A stretch of DNA of 64,000 nucleotides from the NCBI RefSeq assembly GCF_050859025.1, contig NZ_CP138200.1, positions 4,650,001 to 4,714,000 of the forward strand, written 5' to 3'. Positions 1 through 9,636 of the stretch are shown here, one piece after another. The DNA comes from Wukongibacter sp050859025 (GTDB lineage Bacteria > Bacillota > Clostridia > Peptostreptococcales > Caminicellaceae). How positions within the stretch are numbered: the first letter of the stretch is position 1; the number at the start of each line of letters is the position of its first letter. A program made the position numbers and the translations under genes. The notes beneath the pieces are model-generated. The model saw only the letters and a program-made list of their open reading frames with translations, had not been told where the DNA came from and did not search any database.

Positions 1-42
1 CATTACAAGTACAGCTATAATCAATTTCCTAATTCTTCTCAT
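1..42 (-). CDS. Start of a secreted protein running off the window edge
   Basis: Only 14 codons lie in the window. They begin with an ATG at 42 preceded by a GAGGGTG ribosome binding site at about 51-58. The visible residues (MRRIRKLIIAVLVM) are a basic stretch followed by hydrophobic residues, as in a signal peptide or lipoprotein leader. It follows the prenyltransferase-fold protein on the same strand after about 260 bases, so it may be the last visible member of the long cluster. Function cannot be judged. A DUF4430 partner is only a guess from the cluster's theme. Confidence 0.6.
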   Translation of the reverse strand, partial: MRRIRKLIIAVLVM

Positions 43-197
43 TATATATCCACCCTCTTTATCCCTTTGCTTCACTAGCAGCTTCACGTATAGTTCTATG
101 CCAATAAGATTTACGTAACAAAAGCAGGTTCACAACATAAGTCAAGAGGATTCTCAGTAACTACTTAAGTATGTTAGGCTTTACAGGCACAGAATTA

Positions 198-302
198 TAT
201 AGAGATTCCAGTCAGAACTTTAAATTATACAGATCAAAACTTCCCCAGAAGCGTCGGATATTTTGATATGTATAATTTAAGATTTACTTGGAACTCTCTA
301 TA
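198..302. repeat. Family A imperfect palindrome, copy 1
   Basis: About 105 bases that fold back on themselves. The left arm begins TATAGAGATTCCAGT and the right arm ends ACTTGGAACTCTCTATA, with TTTAAATTATAC matched by GTATAATTTAAG inside. It ends one base before the stop codon of the prenyltransferase-fold gene (304-1899), so it would lie in that gene's 3' untranslated region. A near-identical copy is at 50733-50836 and diverged copies are at 24486-24583 and 49788-49891. No terminal T-run was seen, so it is not a plain terminator. Confidence 0.8.
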
Positions 303-303
303 A

Positions 304-1899
304 TTAGTCTTCAATTGTAAAGTTCATTTTTATCCCTTGTTTTAGTTTTTTATCATCTTCAGATTTTATCTCTTTAGAAACATTTTTAGTTTTTACATAA
401 AGTGTGTAGGTTTTCCCATAATCATAGGGTTCTTGGGGAACAACCTTAATAGCCGTATTATCTTCTATTATCTCCACATCAACAGGATGCTGTTGAGCTT
501 TTTCATTTAATATAACTACATTTTCAGTATTTACACAGCCTTCTTTAATTGTGCTATTAAATTTAATTTGCCAAACCTTATCTGACTTAACATCATTTTT
601 AGGCTCAAATTCCTTAAAATCTTCTTCCTCCTTGAATTTAAATATGATCTCATATTTCTCCTTTGCCCTATTACCTGCTTCATCCTCAGCCTCAATCGTT
701 ATGGCATTTTTTCCCTTATCAAGCTCTACCTCATATTCATTATCATCTATAGGGTCAACTTCTCTTCCATTTAGCTCAACAACAGGTATAATATCGTCAT
801 CCTCATTATCGTCAACCGATACTGTAAATTTAAGCTCTGATTCATATACAGTTAGATCATCCTCTAAGCCCTCTACTTCTATTACCGGAGCCTTCTCATC
901 CTGAGGCTCGGCCTCCCCAAAGTAGTATATAGAATTTTCTCCATCACAATATTCTTCATCCATCCTTACAAATTTATCATAGGCCAATAGGGCCTGATAG
1001 GCTTGTTCCGTAGACATCCCTACATTGCCTTCGCCATCCTTTGTATGTAAAAAGCTTCCATCCTCTTGAGCAAAGGATAACAGGGCATCAATTAGATTAT
1101 ATCCGCTTTTAGTAAAGGTATCTGATGTAGGATCTATACCATTTGAACAAAGTCCTATAATAGCTTGACAGACACTTTCACAATTATCCTCTGCCCCCCA
1201 TGAATCAAACCCTCCATTATCTTCTCTTTGAATATCTGAGAGAAATTCTACTGCTCCCTCTACACCTTCTGAAACTCCAGAATAGTCATGATAGGGTGCA
1301 AGAGCTATGAGGGCCATAGCCGTAATATCTATATCGCTTTCATCATCTCCTCCACTTAAGCTCCAACCGCCTTCACCATTTTGATTATCCAATATATATT
1401 CAATAAGCCAATCTCTATCATAGGTTGCCTCAGATGGTACATCGTATCTTTTGGAATCCAAAGCAACTAAAGCATATATTACTCCATTTATCCCTTGGAA
1501 GCTTATCTCCTTGTTACCATCTTCAAAATTATATATTTTTTCTATTAGATTATATCCCCCAATATCCCTTGGGTCTCCACCAGCTGCTGTAATTCCAATT
1601 GCCATTCTTTCATAATCAGTTACCTTTCTGAAATATCCATCATTTTTCTTTATGCTTTTCTCAGAATCCTTTAGATAACTTGATGGTATTGATTCTTCTG
1701 CATTAGCTAGTCCTACAATCTGCCAATCACTATAATATGTGTCGTTATCAATTATGTATTCGGATGTTCTCTCTATTGTATCCCTTACCTCATCATATAG
1801 GTCTGAATATGCATATGAACTTATCATTAAATTTGTATTTGAAATAACTATAGAAAATATCATAATGAATGATACTACTATTCTAATTCCTTTTTTCAT
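304..1899 (-). CDS. Secreted prenyltransferase/squalene-cyclase-fold repeat protein with Ig-like domains
   Basis: 531 residues. Residues 1-31 are a signal peptide. Residues about 60-320 carry alpha/alpha-toroid repeats of the prenyltransferase/squalene oxidase superfamily (for example NGEGGWSLSGGD and REDNGGFDSWG). Residues about 340-420 form an Ig-like domain of the kind repeated in the next gene (ending IEAEDEAGNRAK). Residues 435-531 resemble an SbsA-type bacterial Ig domain. The start is supported by GGGGGAA five bases upstream. Such toroids in secreted bacterial proteins are usually binding rather than cyclase modules, and no DxDD cyclase acid motif was seen. Unlike the paralogue at 3557-5182 it has no SLH anchor. 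A ligand-binding role is inference; the fold assignment is firm. Confidence 0.85.
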   Translation of the reverse strand: MKKGIRIVVSFIMIFSIVISNTNLMISSYAYSDLYDEVRDTIERTSEYIIDNDTYYSDWQIVGLANAEESIPSSYLKDSEKSIKKNDGYFRKVTDYERMAIGITAAGGDPRDIGGYNLIEKIYNFEDGNKEISFQGINGVIYALVALDSKRYDVPSEATYDRDWLIEYILDNQNGEGGWSLSGGDDESDIDITAMALIALAPYHDYSGVSEGVEGAVEFLSDIQREDNGGFDSWGAEDNCESVCQAIIGLCSNGIDPTSDTFTKSGYNLIDALLSFAQEDGSFLHTKDGEGNVGMSTEQAYQALLAYDKFVRMDEEYCDGENSIYYFGEAEPQDEKAPVIEVEGLEDDLTVYESELKFTVSVDDNEDDDIIPVVELNGREVDPIDDNEYEVELDKGKNAITIEAEDEAGNRAKEKYEIIFKFKEEEDFKEFEPKNDVKSDKVWQIKFNSTIKEGCVNTENVVILNEKAQQHPVDVEIIEDNTAIKVVPQEPYDYGKTYTLYVKTKNVSKEIKSEDDKKLKQGIKMNFTIED

Positions 1900-1968
1900 G
1901 ATAATTCCCCCTAGTTTTAAATTTTATATTAGTGTTTTAGCTATTAAATTAACTCATTATATTGGATT

Positions 1969-3495
1969 TTAATATCCCATAGGCATACTTAATAATTCAT
2001 AAAGTCTATCTATTATAACAGCCGCTTGAGCTCGGTTCAATTTCTCATTTGGTCTAAATTCTCCCATACTTCCCTTTATAATTCCATTTTCCTGGGCTAT
2101 CTTTATACCTTCAAGAGCCCAAGGCGCAATTTCATCCTTATCCTTAAATTCTGTAGTAGTTGAGCTATAAAACTCATATCCTTTTTTCTTTAGGATATTT
2201 GATACTACCACGGCCATTTCCTGTCTAGTTATTTTTTCCTCTGGCTCAAAGCTTGCATTTGCTTTCCCATTCATTAATCCTTCTCCACAAACAATTTTTA
2301 CCGATTCATAATACCATTTCTCTTTTTCTACATCCTTAAAGTCGATTTTATAGCTATTACTATTCTCTTTTCCCAGCAATCTTGTAATCATCGCTGCAAA
2401 CTCTGCCCTTGTGATACTTGCACCAGGATCAAAGATTTCTTCGCCTCTTCCATTAATTATTTTCTTTGCACACATTCTTCCAATTGATGCCTCTGCCCAC
2501 TTATAGCCTGATAAGTCTGTAAAGCTTAATACTTCACCACTTCCTACTATTTGTATACCTATACCTGTACCTCCCCCTCCTTTTTTCTTTGTCTTAGTAC
2601 TGCTACTACCTCCACCACTACTTTTAATCTTATATTCTATTTTGTAGGTTTTTTCATTTCTATTTCCTGCCTTGTCCTCCGCTTCTATGATTATTTCATT
2701 TTCTCCCTTGTTCAATTTCACTCGGTATTTTCCATTGGATTTTTTTTCTATTATTTCCCCATTAGCCTTAACTAAGCACTCTACTTTTTCATCCTTATTA
2801 TCCCAAACCTCTACTTTAAAGCTTATTTCCTCTTCACTAACCTTCATTCCATCTTTTATTCCACTTACCTTTATTGTAGGGGGTTCTTTATCCTCTACTA
2901 CAACATCAGTATATTTCACAGTATAGACACTCTGAGCTTTATTTCCTGCCTTATCCTCTGCTTCTATGATTATTTTATTTTCTCCCCTATTCAATTTTAC
3001 TTGATATTCCCCATCTAGCTTTTCCTCTAATACCTTTCCGTTAGCCTTAGCCAAAATCTTTATTTCCTCATCATTATTGTCCTCTACCTCTACCTTAAAG
3101 CTTATCTCTGCATTGGTAACTTCCATACCATCCACTATTCCTTCTACGGTTATAATAGGCGGCTTTTTATCATCTTCATCTATGTTTATCTCTACATCCC
3201 TTATTTCCCCATCTATTGCTATCTTTCCAATGCCAGTTCTACCTATCGGTATATTTAGTATAAATTCAAAGTCTCCATTTAAGCTTGTTTTGGAATTCTC
3301 TAAACAATATATTTTTTCATTATCTTCTCTATCATATATATTTATAGATACATATTTACCATAGTGATTGGATTTCCCATTTATATATATTTTTTCTTGA
3401 TTTGAATCATCGACTACTGTTTCTATATGTATTTCTGCAAATGCCGGCATTATAAAGAAAGCCCATAGTATTATTGATATTACTACCTTTCTCAT
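1969..3495 (-). CDS. SLH-anchored surface protein with two Ig-like repeats
   Basis: 508 residues. A signal peptide (1-20) is followed by a short beta-rich domain, two closely related Ig-like repeats (about 112-197 and 205-290, each ending in IIEAEDKAGN), a glycine/serine/lysine spacer (about 295-315) and three S-layer homology domains to the end. The SLH domains should hold the protein on the secondary cell-wall polymer. The start has GGGGAGG six bases upstream. It sits about 60 bases after one toroid gene and about 70 before another, and its Ig domain matches the Ig domain of the 304-1899 protein, so the three probably work together at the surface. The ligand is unknown. Confidence 0.88.
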   Translation of the reverse strand: MRKVVISIILWAFFIMPAFAEIHIETVVDDSNQEKIYINGKSNHYGKYVSINIYDREDNEKIYCLENSKTSLNGDFEFILNIPIGRTGIGKIAIDGEIRDVEINIDEDDKKPPIITVEGIVDGMEVTNAEISFKVEVEDNNDEEIKILAKANGKVLEEKLDGEYQVKLNRGENKIIIEAEDKAGNKAQSVYTVKYTDVVVEDKEPPTIKVSGIKDGMKVSEEEISFKVEVWDNKDEKVECLVKANGEIIEKKSNGKYRVKLNKGENEIIIEAEDKAGNRNEKTYKIEYKIKSSGGGSSSTKTKKKGGGGTGIGIQIVGSGEVLSFTDLSGYKWAEASIGRMCAKKIINGRGEEIFDPGASITRAEFAAMITRLLGKENSNSYKIDFKDVEKEKWYYESVKIVCGEGLMNGKANASFEPEEKITRQEMAVVVSNILKKKGYEFYSSTTTEFKDKDEIAPWALEGIKIAQENGIIKGSMGEFRPNEKLNRAQAAVIIDRLYELLSMPMGY

Positions 3496-3556
3496 CTCTT
3501 TTCCTCCCCTATGAATATTTCATCCTAAAAATATCTTTCCTAAGCTTCATTCAAAA

Positions 3557-5182
3557 TTAATTGTTAAGTTCATACCCTAAAAAAACTCTAAGCTTCGATA
3601 AACTCCACGCACATTGAGCTCTATTTATACTCTCCTTTTCATCAAATCCATCATAAATAAATCCCTTATCTTTGGATATTTTTAAATAACCCTGTGACCA
3701 ATCCTTTCCTACCCCCGCCATCTTCTTAGCCTCTTTCTCTAATCCAGCTGCCCTTACCAACATTACCATTAGTTGCTCCCCAGTTATATTTGAATCCGGC
3801 TCAAAGGTAGAATCTGAGATTCCATTCACATAGCTTTTGTTTATACATACTCCAATAGAACTATCAGCCCAATGCTCTTTATCTATATCATTAAATTTAG
3901 TTGAACCCTTATATTTTCCAAGTTCATTGCTAATATCTAAGCCATACACCAGCAGCTTAGCAAATTCTGCCCTAGTTACTGATTTTTCAGGTTTGAATGT
4001 TCCATCGGGATATCCAGATAATACATAGCTATATAAAAGCTTCATTGTTTCATTAAATCCAAATTCTCCAGGACCATAATCAGTAAATATACTTTTTTCA
4101 ACATCTGGTCTATACTTTTCGTGGAGCATATCGTATACGCTTTTATTCCTATATGCACTCGCCATACCATAAAGACCCTGCTCTGTAGACATGCCATTAT
4201 CGTATACCGGAAGCATTTCATCTTCATCAAAGACGTGGGTAAAGCTTCCATTTTTCAGCTGAAATTGTAGAATTGCAGTTACTGGATTTTTGCCATTTGA
4301 TTTCGTCCATTTTTCTCCCATAGGATCTTGTCCCAATAGGGTCAAGGCTTGTATTACCCATACACAGCTTTCAGGATTTTCAGTTCCCCATGAATCGAAG
4401 CCTCCACTTTCCAATTGCCTATCCTTAAGAAAGCTTAACGCTTTTTTTACAGGTATATCTTCTTCATCTAGTCCAAGTATAGCCATAGCCATTAATGCTC
4501 CACTTGTCATATCAACATCTGATTCTATCAGCTTGTAATCCTCGGGATCATCAAAATATTTTACATCCCATGTAAATCCACCATCATAATGCTGCTGGTT
4601 TAAAAGCCATTCCAAACATTTATCTCTGTTGGGAATAGGCTCTCCTGCACAATGTAGAGATATTACGCCAAAGATATGGGCATTTACTAGCTCCTCTCCT
4701 ACAGGTTTTCCAGTTTTTCTATCGGCAACGGAGTCTGCAAAGTGTCCGTTTGGCATCATAGTCTGCCTTACCGTCTCAACTAGATTTATTCCTCCAAAGT
4801 TTCTAGGGCTCTTTCCTGCTGCACATACTCCTATAATAGTTCTTTGAAAATCGGTATTCTTAACCTTGCTAAGTCCTATCCCCTTCTTTACCTCTTGTTC
4901 TCTCCAATAGGCTCCATTTTTACCGTTAACCGTCCATTTAGGACCGCTAACATCCTCACCAAAGCCAAAAAGTCCTAGTGCTGGCCAGTCAAGTATTCCC
5001 CTGAACTCTTTTTCTCTATAGCTATTATTGTAATAATTAATAGTCTTTTTAGCAGCCATCTTAAGCTCTTCCCTCGTGAGTTTAGAGGAGGCTGCATTGC
5101 CATATTCTAGTACTGAATTAAATATAAGTACAAATGTAAAAAATAATATTGCTAATATCATCAGCTTTTTTTGTTTTAACAT
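3557..5182 (-). CDS. SLH-anchored prenyltransferase-fold (alpha/alpha-toroid) surface protein
   Basis: 541 residues from the chosen ATG at 5182, which has AAAGGGGTG about 11 bases upstream. The frame is open 16 codons further, but a start at 5182 places a normal signal peptide (1-32) at the N-terminus. Residues about 35-365 are toroid repeats (WLLNQQHYDGGFTWD, QLESGGFDSWGTE) like those in 304-1899. Residues about 385-541 hold S-layer homology repeats (GYPDGTFKPEKSVTRAEFAK), the last one degenerate. The N-terminal toroid plus a DUF4430 protein in the same cluster recalls transcobalamin. It follows the VWA gene after a 230-base gap containing repeat family B. Confidence 0.85.
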   Translation of the reverse strand: MLKQKKLMILAILFFTFVLIFNSVLEYGNAASSKLTREELKMAAKKTINYYNNSYREKEFRGILDWPALGLFGFGEDVSGPKWTVNGKNGAYWREQEVKKGIGLSKVKNTDFQRTIIGVCAAGKSPRNFGGINLVETVRQTMMPNGHFADSVADRKTGKPVGEELVNAHIFGVISLHCAGEPIPNRDKCLEWLLNQQHYDGGFTWDVKYFDDPEDYKLIESDVDMTSGALMAMAILGLDEEDIPVKKALSFLKDRQLESGGFDSWGTENPESCVWVIQALTLLGQDPMGEKWTKSNGKNPVTAILQFQLKNGSFTHVFDEDEMLPVYDNGMSTEQGLYGMASAYRNKSVYDMLHEKYRPDVEKSIFTDYGPGEFGFNETMKLLYSYVLSGYPDGTFKPEKSVTRAEFAKLLVYGLDISNELGKYKGSTKFNDIDKEHWADSSIGVCINKSYVNGISDSTFEPDSNITGEQLMVMLVRAAGLEKEAKKMAGVGKDWSQGYLKISKDKGFIYDGFDEKESINRAQCAWSLSKLRVFLGYELNN

Positions 5183-5264
5183 CCTCAATCGAAACACCCC
5201 TTTCTTCATATTTAACTTTTCCTTTAACAAATAGGATGAGAACCTATATTTTATAAATTACTTA

Positions 5265-5372
5265 GGGAGTTTTGATATTTCATTTGAGTGATTTCAATGA
5301 ATCTGTTTTTGCCTTCAAATTATATATGAAAACAGATTCATTACATGAACGAAAAGGAAATATCAAAACCCC
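5265..5372. repeat. Family B imperfect palindrome, copy 1
   Basis: 108 bases. The outer arms GTTTTGATATTTC and GAAATATCAAAAC pair, and so do the inner arms AATGAATCTGTTTT and AAAACAGATTCATT. It lies between the VWA gene and the first toroid gene of the long cluster. Copy 2 (30637-30745) has the same layout, with two outer-stem positions changed on both arms. No T-run follows on either strand, so a simple terminator is unlikely. Confidence 0.82.
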
Positions 5373-5411
5373 TTGCTGTGGAAATTAATTAGAATTATGC
5401 AATTTCCTCAA

Positions 5412-7934
5412 TTATATTTTTCTTACGGCAATATCAAATATAAATAGTAACAATGCAAAGGGTAGCAATATAAAACCTATATCAAACTCCGATCTGCTTT
5501 TTATTAAGGGCTGTTCAAATATATTAACCTTTTCATCAATTATTCTTCCCTGTGTCCTGTTAGCCAAGGTTCTTAGATTGTCCACCCCATCGCCATTATC
5601 AAGTAAATATTCCGGTGAATAGTCCATATGTATTCTTCTACTCACACTCTCAATTATTTCATCTCTATTTTTTAACCTAATATTAACTAAGTAATTTCCA
5701 GCTTTATTTAAATAGAACTTCCCACTGTACTTTCCTGGTGATATCTGCTCCATAGAAATATACTTTTTTAAACCCTCAGGGGATTCAAATACTATTTCCA
5801 TCTCTTCCTTCTTTTTTTGCGATTTCACAGCGCCTAAAACCTTTACTTCCCCACCGTCTTTCATCAGCTCCACCTTCATCCTGCCTTCAAATTCATTGGA
5901 AATATACCAGTTTATTAATCCTGACCACTGACTGTAAAAGCCATCCCATTTAATCCAATGGGTACTCCACCGTCCATTTAAATCCGAGGTCCACACAAGT
6001 ACCTTTCCTAGTCCATATCTCCATGTAGCAAGTAATGGATCGTCTAAATGAGTTTTTAGAATTAAGCTGGCATTTTCCTTTATACCAGTTCCCATATACC
6101 CCTTCAAAGGTGGTAGGTAAGTTGATGGAAAATAATCAAAGGCGTCTACCTGTAAGGGATCAAATTCTTCATTATTTATATATTTCTTAGTAGCTAAATA
6201 GGTTTCTTTGACAAAAATCTTTGGAATATTTTCAAAGCCTTTAACCATATAGCTTCTACCATTTGTATTATCAGAAAGCTCTTTTAACATATCTACATCC
6301 GCATCACTACCCATAGCTACCGATGAAAGTGTTATTTTATTATCCTCCATTTTTTTTATCTGCTCATCATACCCACTTTTTTCTCCCTGTCCATCGGATA
6401 ATAGTATAATATGCTTGATTTTTACAGGAGCACCTTCTAGCTTTTCTACGCTTTTTGCTACACTAGGTAGAATTAGAGTCCCTCCCTTTGAAGATAGCCT
6501 TCCGATTTTATGCTTTATCGAATCCTTATCAATCACTCGTTCAAAGGGCACAATCCATTCCAAGGTATCTGAAAATCCCAATACTCCTAGATAATCCTCA
6601 TCTTCCAAAATTTCAAGTGATCGAATAGCAGCTTCCTTTGCCATATCAATTTTTTTGATTCCATTACTCTCTTCATCCATACTCCCTGAACAGTCTATAG
6701 CTAATATCAAGCCTACATTTGACTTCTTTTTCTTTCCCTTCATATGACAGCTTACTGGAAGCATTTCTTCTAGAAGCGTATCCTTATATTCACCCATTGC
6801 AAAGCTTTCTTCACCACCTATGACCATTAATCCTGTCCCAAGCTCCTTAACAGCTTTACTTAAATTCAGTTCGAAATCTGGGTCTAATTTGTCATGGGGA
6901 ACATTTACTAAGAAAATCCCTTGAAATTTCGATATGAAGTTAATATCATGTGGTACCTCCTCCGGGGAATAAGTCATTACCTTTAAACCAATACTTTCAG
7001 TTAATGACTTAATTACCTCCGTATCCTCTCCTTCTCCTAATATTAAAACCCTAGGAGAATCATTAAACTCTATGGTTTTGCTCAATTTATTATTCCTTAA
7101 ATTCTTGTCTCCCTCAAAGCTTATTTCTCCTTTAAATTCTATACTTTCCCTTTCCTTCAAGGGGATATTAAATTTAAATATGTTTTCACCAGTAGTTACT
7201 TCCAATCTATCGGCAAGGATCTGTTCATTTTCGCAATATAGGAAAAAAGTTCCCACACTTGTAATATTGCTATCTAGCCTTAAATCAATTTGAATATCAC
7301 CATTATCATAAAAATTTTTAGGTATCTCTAAGGAAGTAAGCTGTACATCCTGCCTTATATCATTGCTCATAGGATATATTTCCAGATTTATTCCCTTACC
7401 CCTTAATTTATTATGTAGGGAGCTAACATTTCCTAGATTTTCTTTACAGTCGCTAATTATCACTAATCGTCGATTTGTTTCCTCTGGAAAATAGTTTATG
7501 GCAAAATCCACAGCACCTTCTATATTTGTAAAATTGGGATTTGGCTCTGAGGATAAATTTACATTATTTATATTATTTTGTAATGGAATCTCAATCATAT
7601 AATCTCTTCCAAATCCAATTACTGCTATCTTGTCCCTACTTTTCTTATTCATCAATTGTTCATTAAGATATTTTTCTATTTCATTACTTAAGCTTTTCAT
7701 ACTCAAGGAACTATCTATTAAAAATATTGTACTAGTATCCTTTGAAGCTAATTCTAATGTCTGTCCACTTAATACAACTATCAAAGAAATTATCAGTAAT
7801 ATCCTTGCTGCAAGCCATAGCCTTCTTCCTTTAAAGCACAATTCTTTCCAATGTTTATACACTTGAAAGACAAAATAGACCAATCCTATGAGAGGTATTA
7901 TCAAAGTTTTTACACTAATATTAAGGTTAAACAC
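5412..7934 (-). CDS. Large membrane protein with two von Willebrand A-like regions
   Basis: About 840 residues from a GTG at 7934. GGGAGGTG lies about 12 bases upstream and the start overlaps the previous stop by eight bases; the frame is open nine codons further to a TTG, which has no good ribosome site. Two N-terminal membrane segments precede a first VWA-like region (LIDSSLSM, near residue 72). A glutamine-amidotransferase-like segment follows, then a second VWA with an intact metal-site motif (DCSGSM, near residue 420) and a final membrane helix at the C-terminus. This is the BatA/BatB-like partner type found with MoxR ATPases. A role as a membrane adaptor for the MoxR machine is inferred from family and neighbours; the substrate is unknown. 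Confidence 0.85.
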   Translation of the reverse strand: MFNLNISVKTLIIPLIGLVYFVFQVYKHWKELCFKGRRLWLAARILLIISLIVVLSGQTLELASKDTSTIFLIDSSLSMKSLSNEIEKYLNEQLMNKKSRDKIAVIGFGRDYMIEIPLQNNINNVNLSSEPNPNFTNIEGAVDFAINYFPEETNRRLVIISDCKENLGNVSSLHNKLRGKGINLEIYPMSNDIRQDVQLTSLEIPKNFYDNGDIQIDLRLDSNITSVGTFFLYCENEQILADRLEVTTGENIFKFNIPLKERESIEFKGEISFEGDKNLRNNKLSKTIEFNDSPRVLILGEGEDTEVIKSLTESIGLKVMTYSPEEVPHDINFISKFQGIFLVNVPHDKLDPDFELNLSKAVKELGTGLMVIGGEESFAMGEYKDTLLEEMLPVSCHMKGKKKKSNVGLILAIDCSGSMDEESNGIKKIDMAKEAAIRSLEILEDEDYLGVLGFSDTLEWIVPFERVIDKDSIKHKIGRLSSKGGTLILPSVAKSVEKLEGAPVKIKHIILLSDGQGEKSGYDEQIKKMEDNKITLSSVAMGSDADVDMLKELSDNTNGRSYMVKGFENIPKIFVKETYLATKKYINNEEFDPLQVDAFDYFPSTYLPPLKGYMGTGIKENASLILKTHLDDPLLATWRYGLGKVLVWTSDLNGRWSTHWIKWDGFYSQWSGLINWYISNEFEGRMKVELMKDGGEVKVLGAVKSQKKKEEMEIVFESPEGLKKYISMEQISPGKYSGKFYLNKAGNYLVNIRLKNRDEIIESVSRRIHMDYSPEYLLDNGDGVDNLRTLANRTQGRIIDEKVNIFEQPLIKSRSEFDIGFILLPFALLLFIFDIAVRKI

Positions 7935-9636
7935 TTCGTCTATACACCTCCCACTCCACAACCAACAATATCAGTAAGATTACAATCAGTATATTTTTCA
8001 AGTCCAATATTGTTGCAGTCCTTGAATGGGTATAACCCTCGAATAAAGTAGAATTATCATCCCCATATTCATAGTTTTCTATAGTTTCTTTAGATGGGTT
8101 CACAACAAAGCTCTTCATCGCTTTATCCTTTTTCATGAGCTTATATATGCCTATTTCATTTAAAATAACTGGTTTAGACAAGGCATCTATTTTTAGGCCC
8201 GAAGGAGCTATAAACTTAAAATCATCTCCACCAATATATATATATTCACCGGGTTCATACCAATTTTTTTTATCTTTTAGGAACCATTTAACTATATTTT
8301 CTATCAATACTGGAAAATCAGGCTGTAGGGGCATATTTGTTTTATTCCAATCTATTGTAGAATATATTTTCTTTGTATCCTTTTCTATCCTATAGCTCAT
8401 AACAGGCTTTTCTTCTACCCTTAGTACAGTATTCATATCTCCATCATTTTTCAGCGTAAAGGAATTTTCTATATATAAATTGTGTGAATTTATGTCAGCA
8501 GAAAAATTATCATCTAAGACCTCAATCTTGCTATATGTATCTATACTTCCATCAATCATGTTTGTGGTAGGGTTGAGATACCATATATTAGCTTCTTTAG
8601 GAAGCTGGTTCTCTAAGTGCTTAGTATTTAGTATGTATAGGTCATATTCATTTTTCTGCACTTCATATTCACTTTTGAAGTCTACATTTATGCAAGGAAT
8701 ACTAAGTAGAGCATTCCTTAGAAAATAATTTTCTCCTAGCATCAGAACCTTGGCTTTAAATCTATTTCCTATCGGTAATAGAAATTTGTTATCCTCTTTA
8801 AGCATGTCATCCTCAAGAACAGACATGCTTAAAATTTGTGAATTCTCCCATACCTTGGGCCAGCTTACATCTACAGTTGTATTCCCTTCAATATCTAGTC
8901 TTTGTATATCCTTCCTACCCTGTTCATCCTCTAAGCTAACTACAATAGTTTTTCGTGCTTTTTCGTAGTTTTTCACACGAAATAGGGCAGTATTTGAATA
9001 ATAGTCATAGCTCCCATATATGATTCCAATATTCATGAATTTGCTTCCCACTTTTATATGCTTATACTCCAGATTTAGATGCTTATCACTGAATATTCGA
9101 CATTTCTCAGAATCTAAATTTATTATTTCATCTGCTTTTTTAATATTCAGCGTCTCATATGTACATTCCAAATTTTCTAGTATTCCTATTACATCACTTT
9201 TCTCAGCATCCTTTGCAATCCTTTCACTACTTCCCTTCAAAGCTATAAGGCTTATAAGAACATCATCATCTATTTCTTTTAAATATTCTTTTATAGCCTC
9301 CTTTGCCATTTCAAATCTAGTTGTGTCATTTTCTTTGGCTTGCATTGTCATTGAACAATCTAAGGCTATAGTTATATTATCTCCTTCAAAGGGCTTTACC
9401 AGCACTGGCCTTGCTAAAGCCATTATTATTAATAATCCTATTAAAAGCTGTAATAATAGCAATAAGTATTGATTAATCCTATTATGTCTGATACCCTGTA
9501 TTTCCTTTATTACTTCATCCCATAATCCTATGTAAGAGATTTTCCTTTCAACAACCTGTTGCTTTTTAAAATGCAGTATAGCTATTATTGGTAAAATCAG
9601 AGTTAATATTAGTCCCAAGGGATTTAAAAAATTCAT
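7927..9636 (-). CDS. BatA-type membrane protein with degenerate VWA domain
   Basis: 569 residues. It begins with the aerotolerance-regulator N-terminal arrangement: a membrane helix at 5-22, a short basic loop, and a second helix near 58-78 ending in ALARPV. A VWA-like domain follows, whose metal-site motif reads DCSMTM instead of DxSxS with a glycine, so metal binding may be weakened. A long beta-rich region and a last helix (IVILLILLVVEW) close the protein. Its ATG directly follows the TAG of the DUF58 gene, so the two are translationally coupled. It is the shorter partner of the next VWA protein; the pair resembles BatA/BatB modules. Confidence 0.85.
   Translation of the reverse strand: MNFLNPLGLILTLILPIIAILHFKKQQVVERKISYIGLWDEVIKEIQGIRHNRINQYLLLLLQLLIGLLIIMALARPVLVKPFEGDNITIALDCSMTMQAKENDTTRFEMAKEAIKEYLKEIDDDVLISLIALKGSSERIAKDAEKSDVIGILENLECTYETLNIKKADEIINLDSEKCRIFSDKHLNLEYKHIKVGSKFMNIGIIYGSYDYYSNTALFRVKNYEKARKTIVVSLEDEQGRKDIQRLDIEGNTTVDVSWPKVWENSQILSMSVLEDDMLKEDNKFLLPIGNRFKAKVLMLGENYFLRNALLSIPCINVDFKSEYEVQKNEYDLYILNTKHLENQLPKEANIWYLNPTTNMIDGSIDTYSKIEVLDDNFSADINSHNLYIENSFTLKNDGDMNTVLRVEEKPVMSYRIEKDTKKIYSTIDWNKTNMPLQPDFPVLIENIVKWFLKDKKNWYEPGEYIYIGGDDFKFIAPSGLKIDALSKPVILNEIGIYKLMKKDKAMKSFVVNPSKETIENYEYGDDNSTLFEGYTHSRTATILDLKNILIVILLILLVVEWEVYRRSV

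Noticed and set aside
5265..5372. Family B palindrome as a simple intrinsic terminator
   Set aside because: There is no T-run after either arm, and copy 2 lies within insertion-sequence debris and not directly after a gene.
8750..9472. Plus-strand frames of 70 to 150 codons inside the BatA/VWA genes, and similar ones elsewhere
   Set aside because: They lie antisense within well-supported genes, lack ribosome sites and are rich in Ser/Ile/Leu, as expected for reverse-strand shadows.
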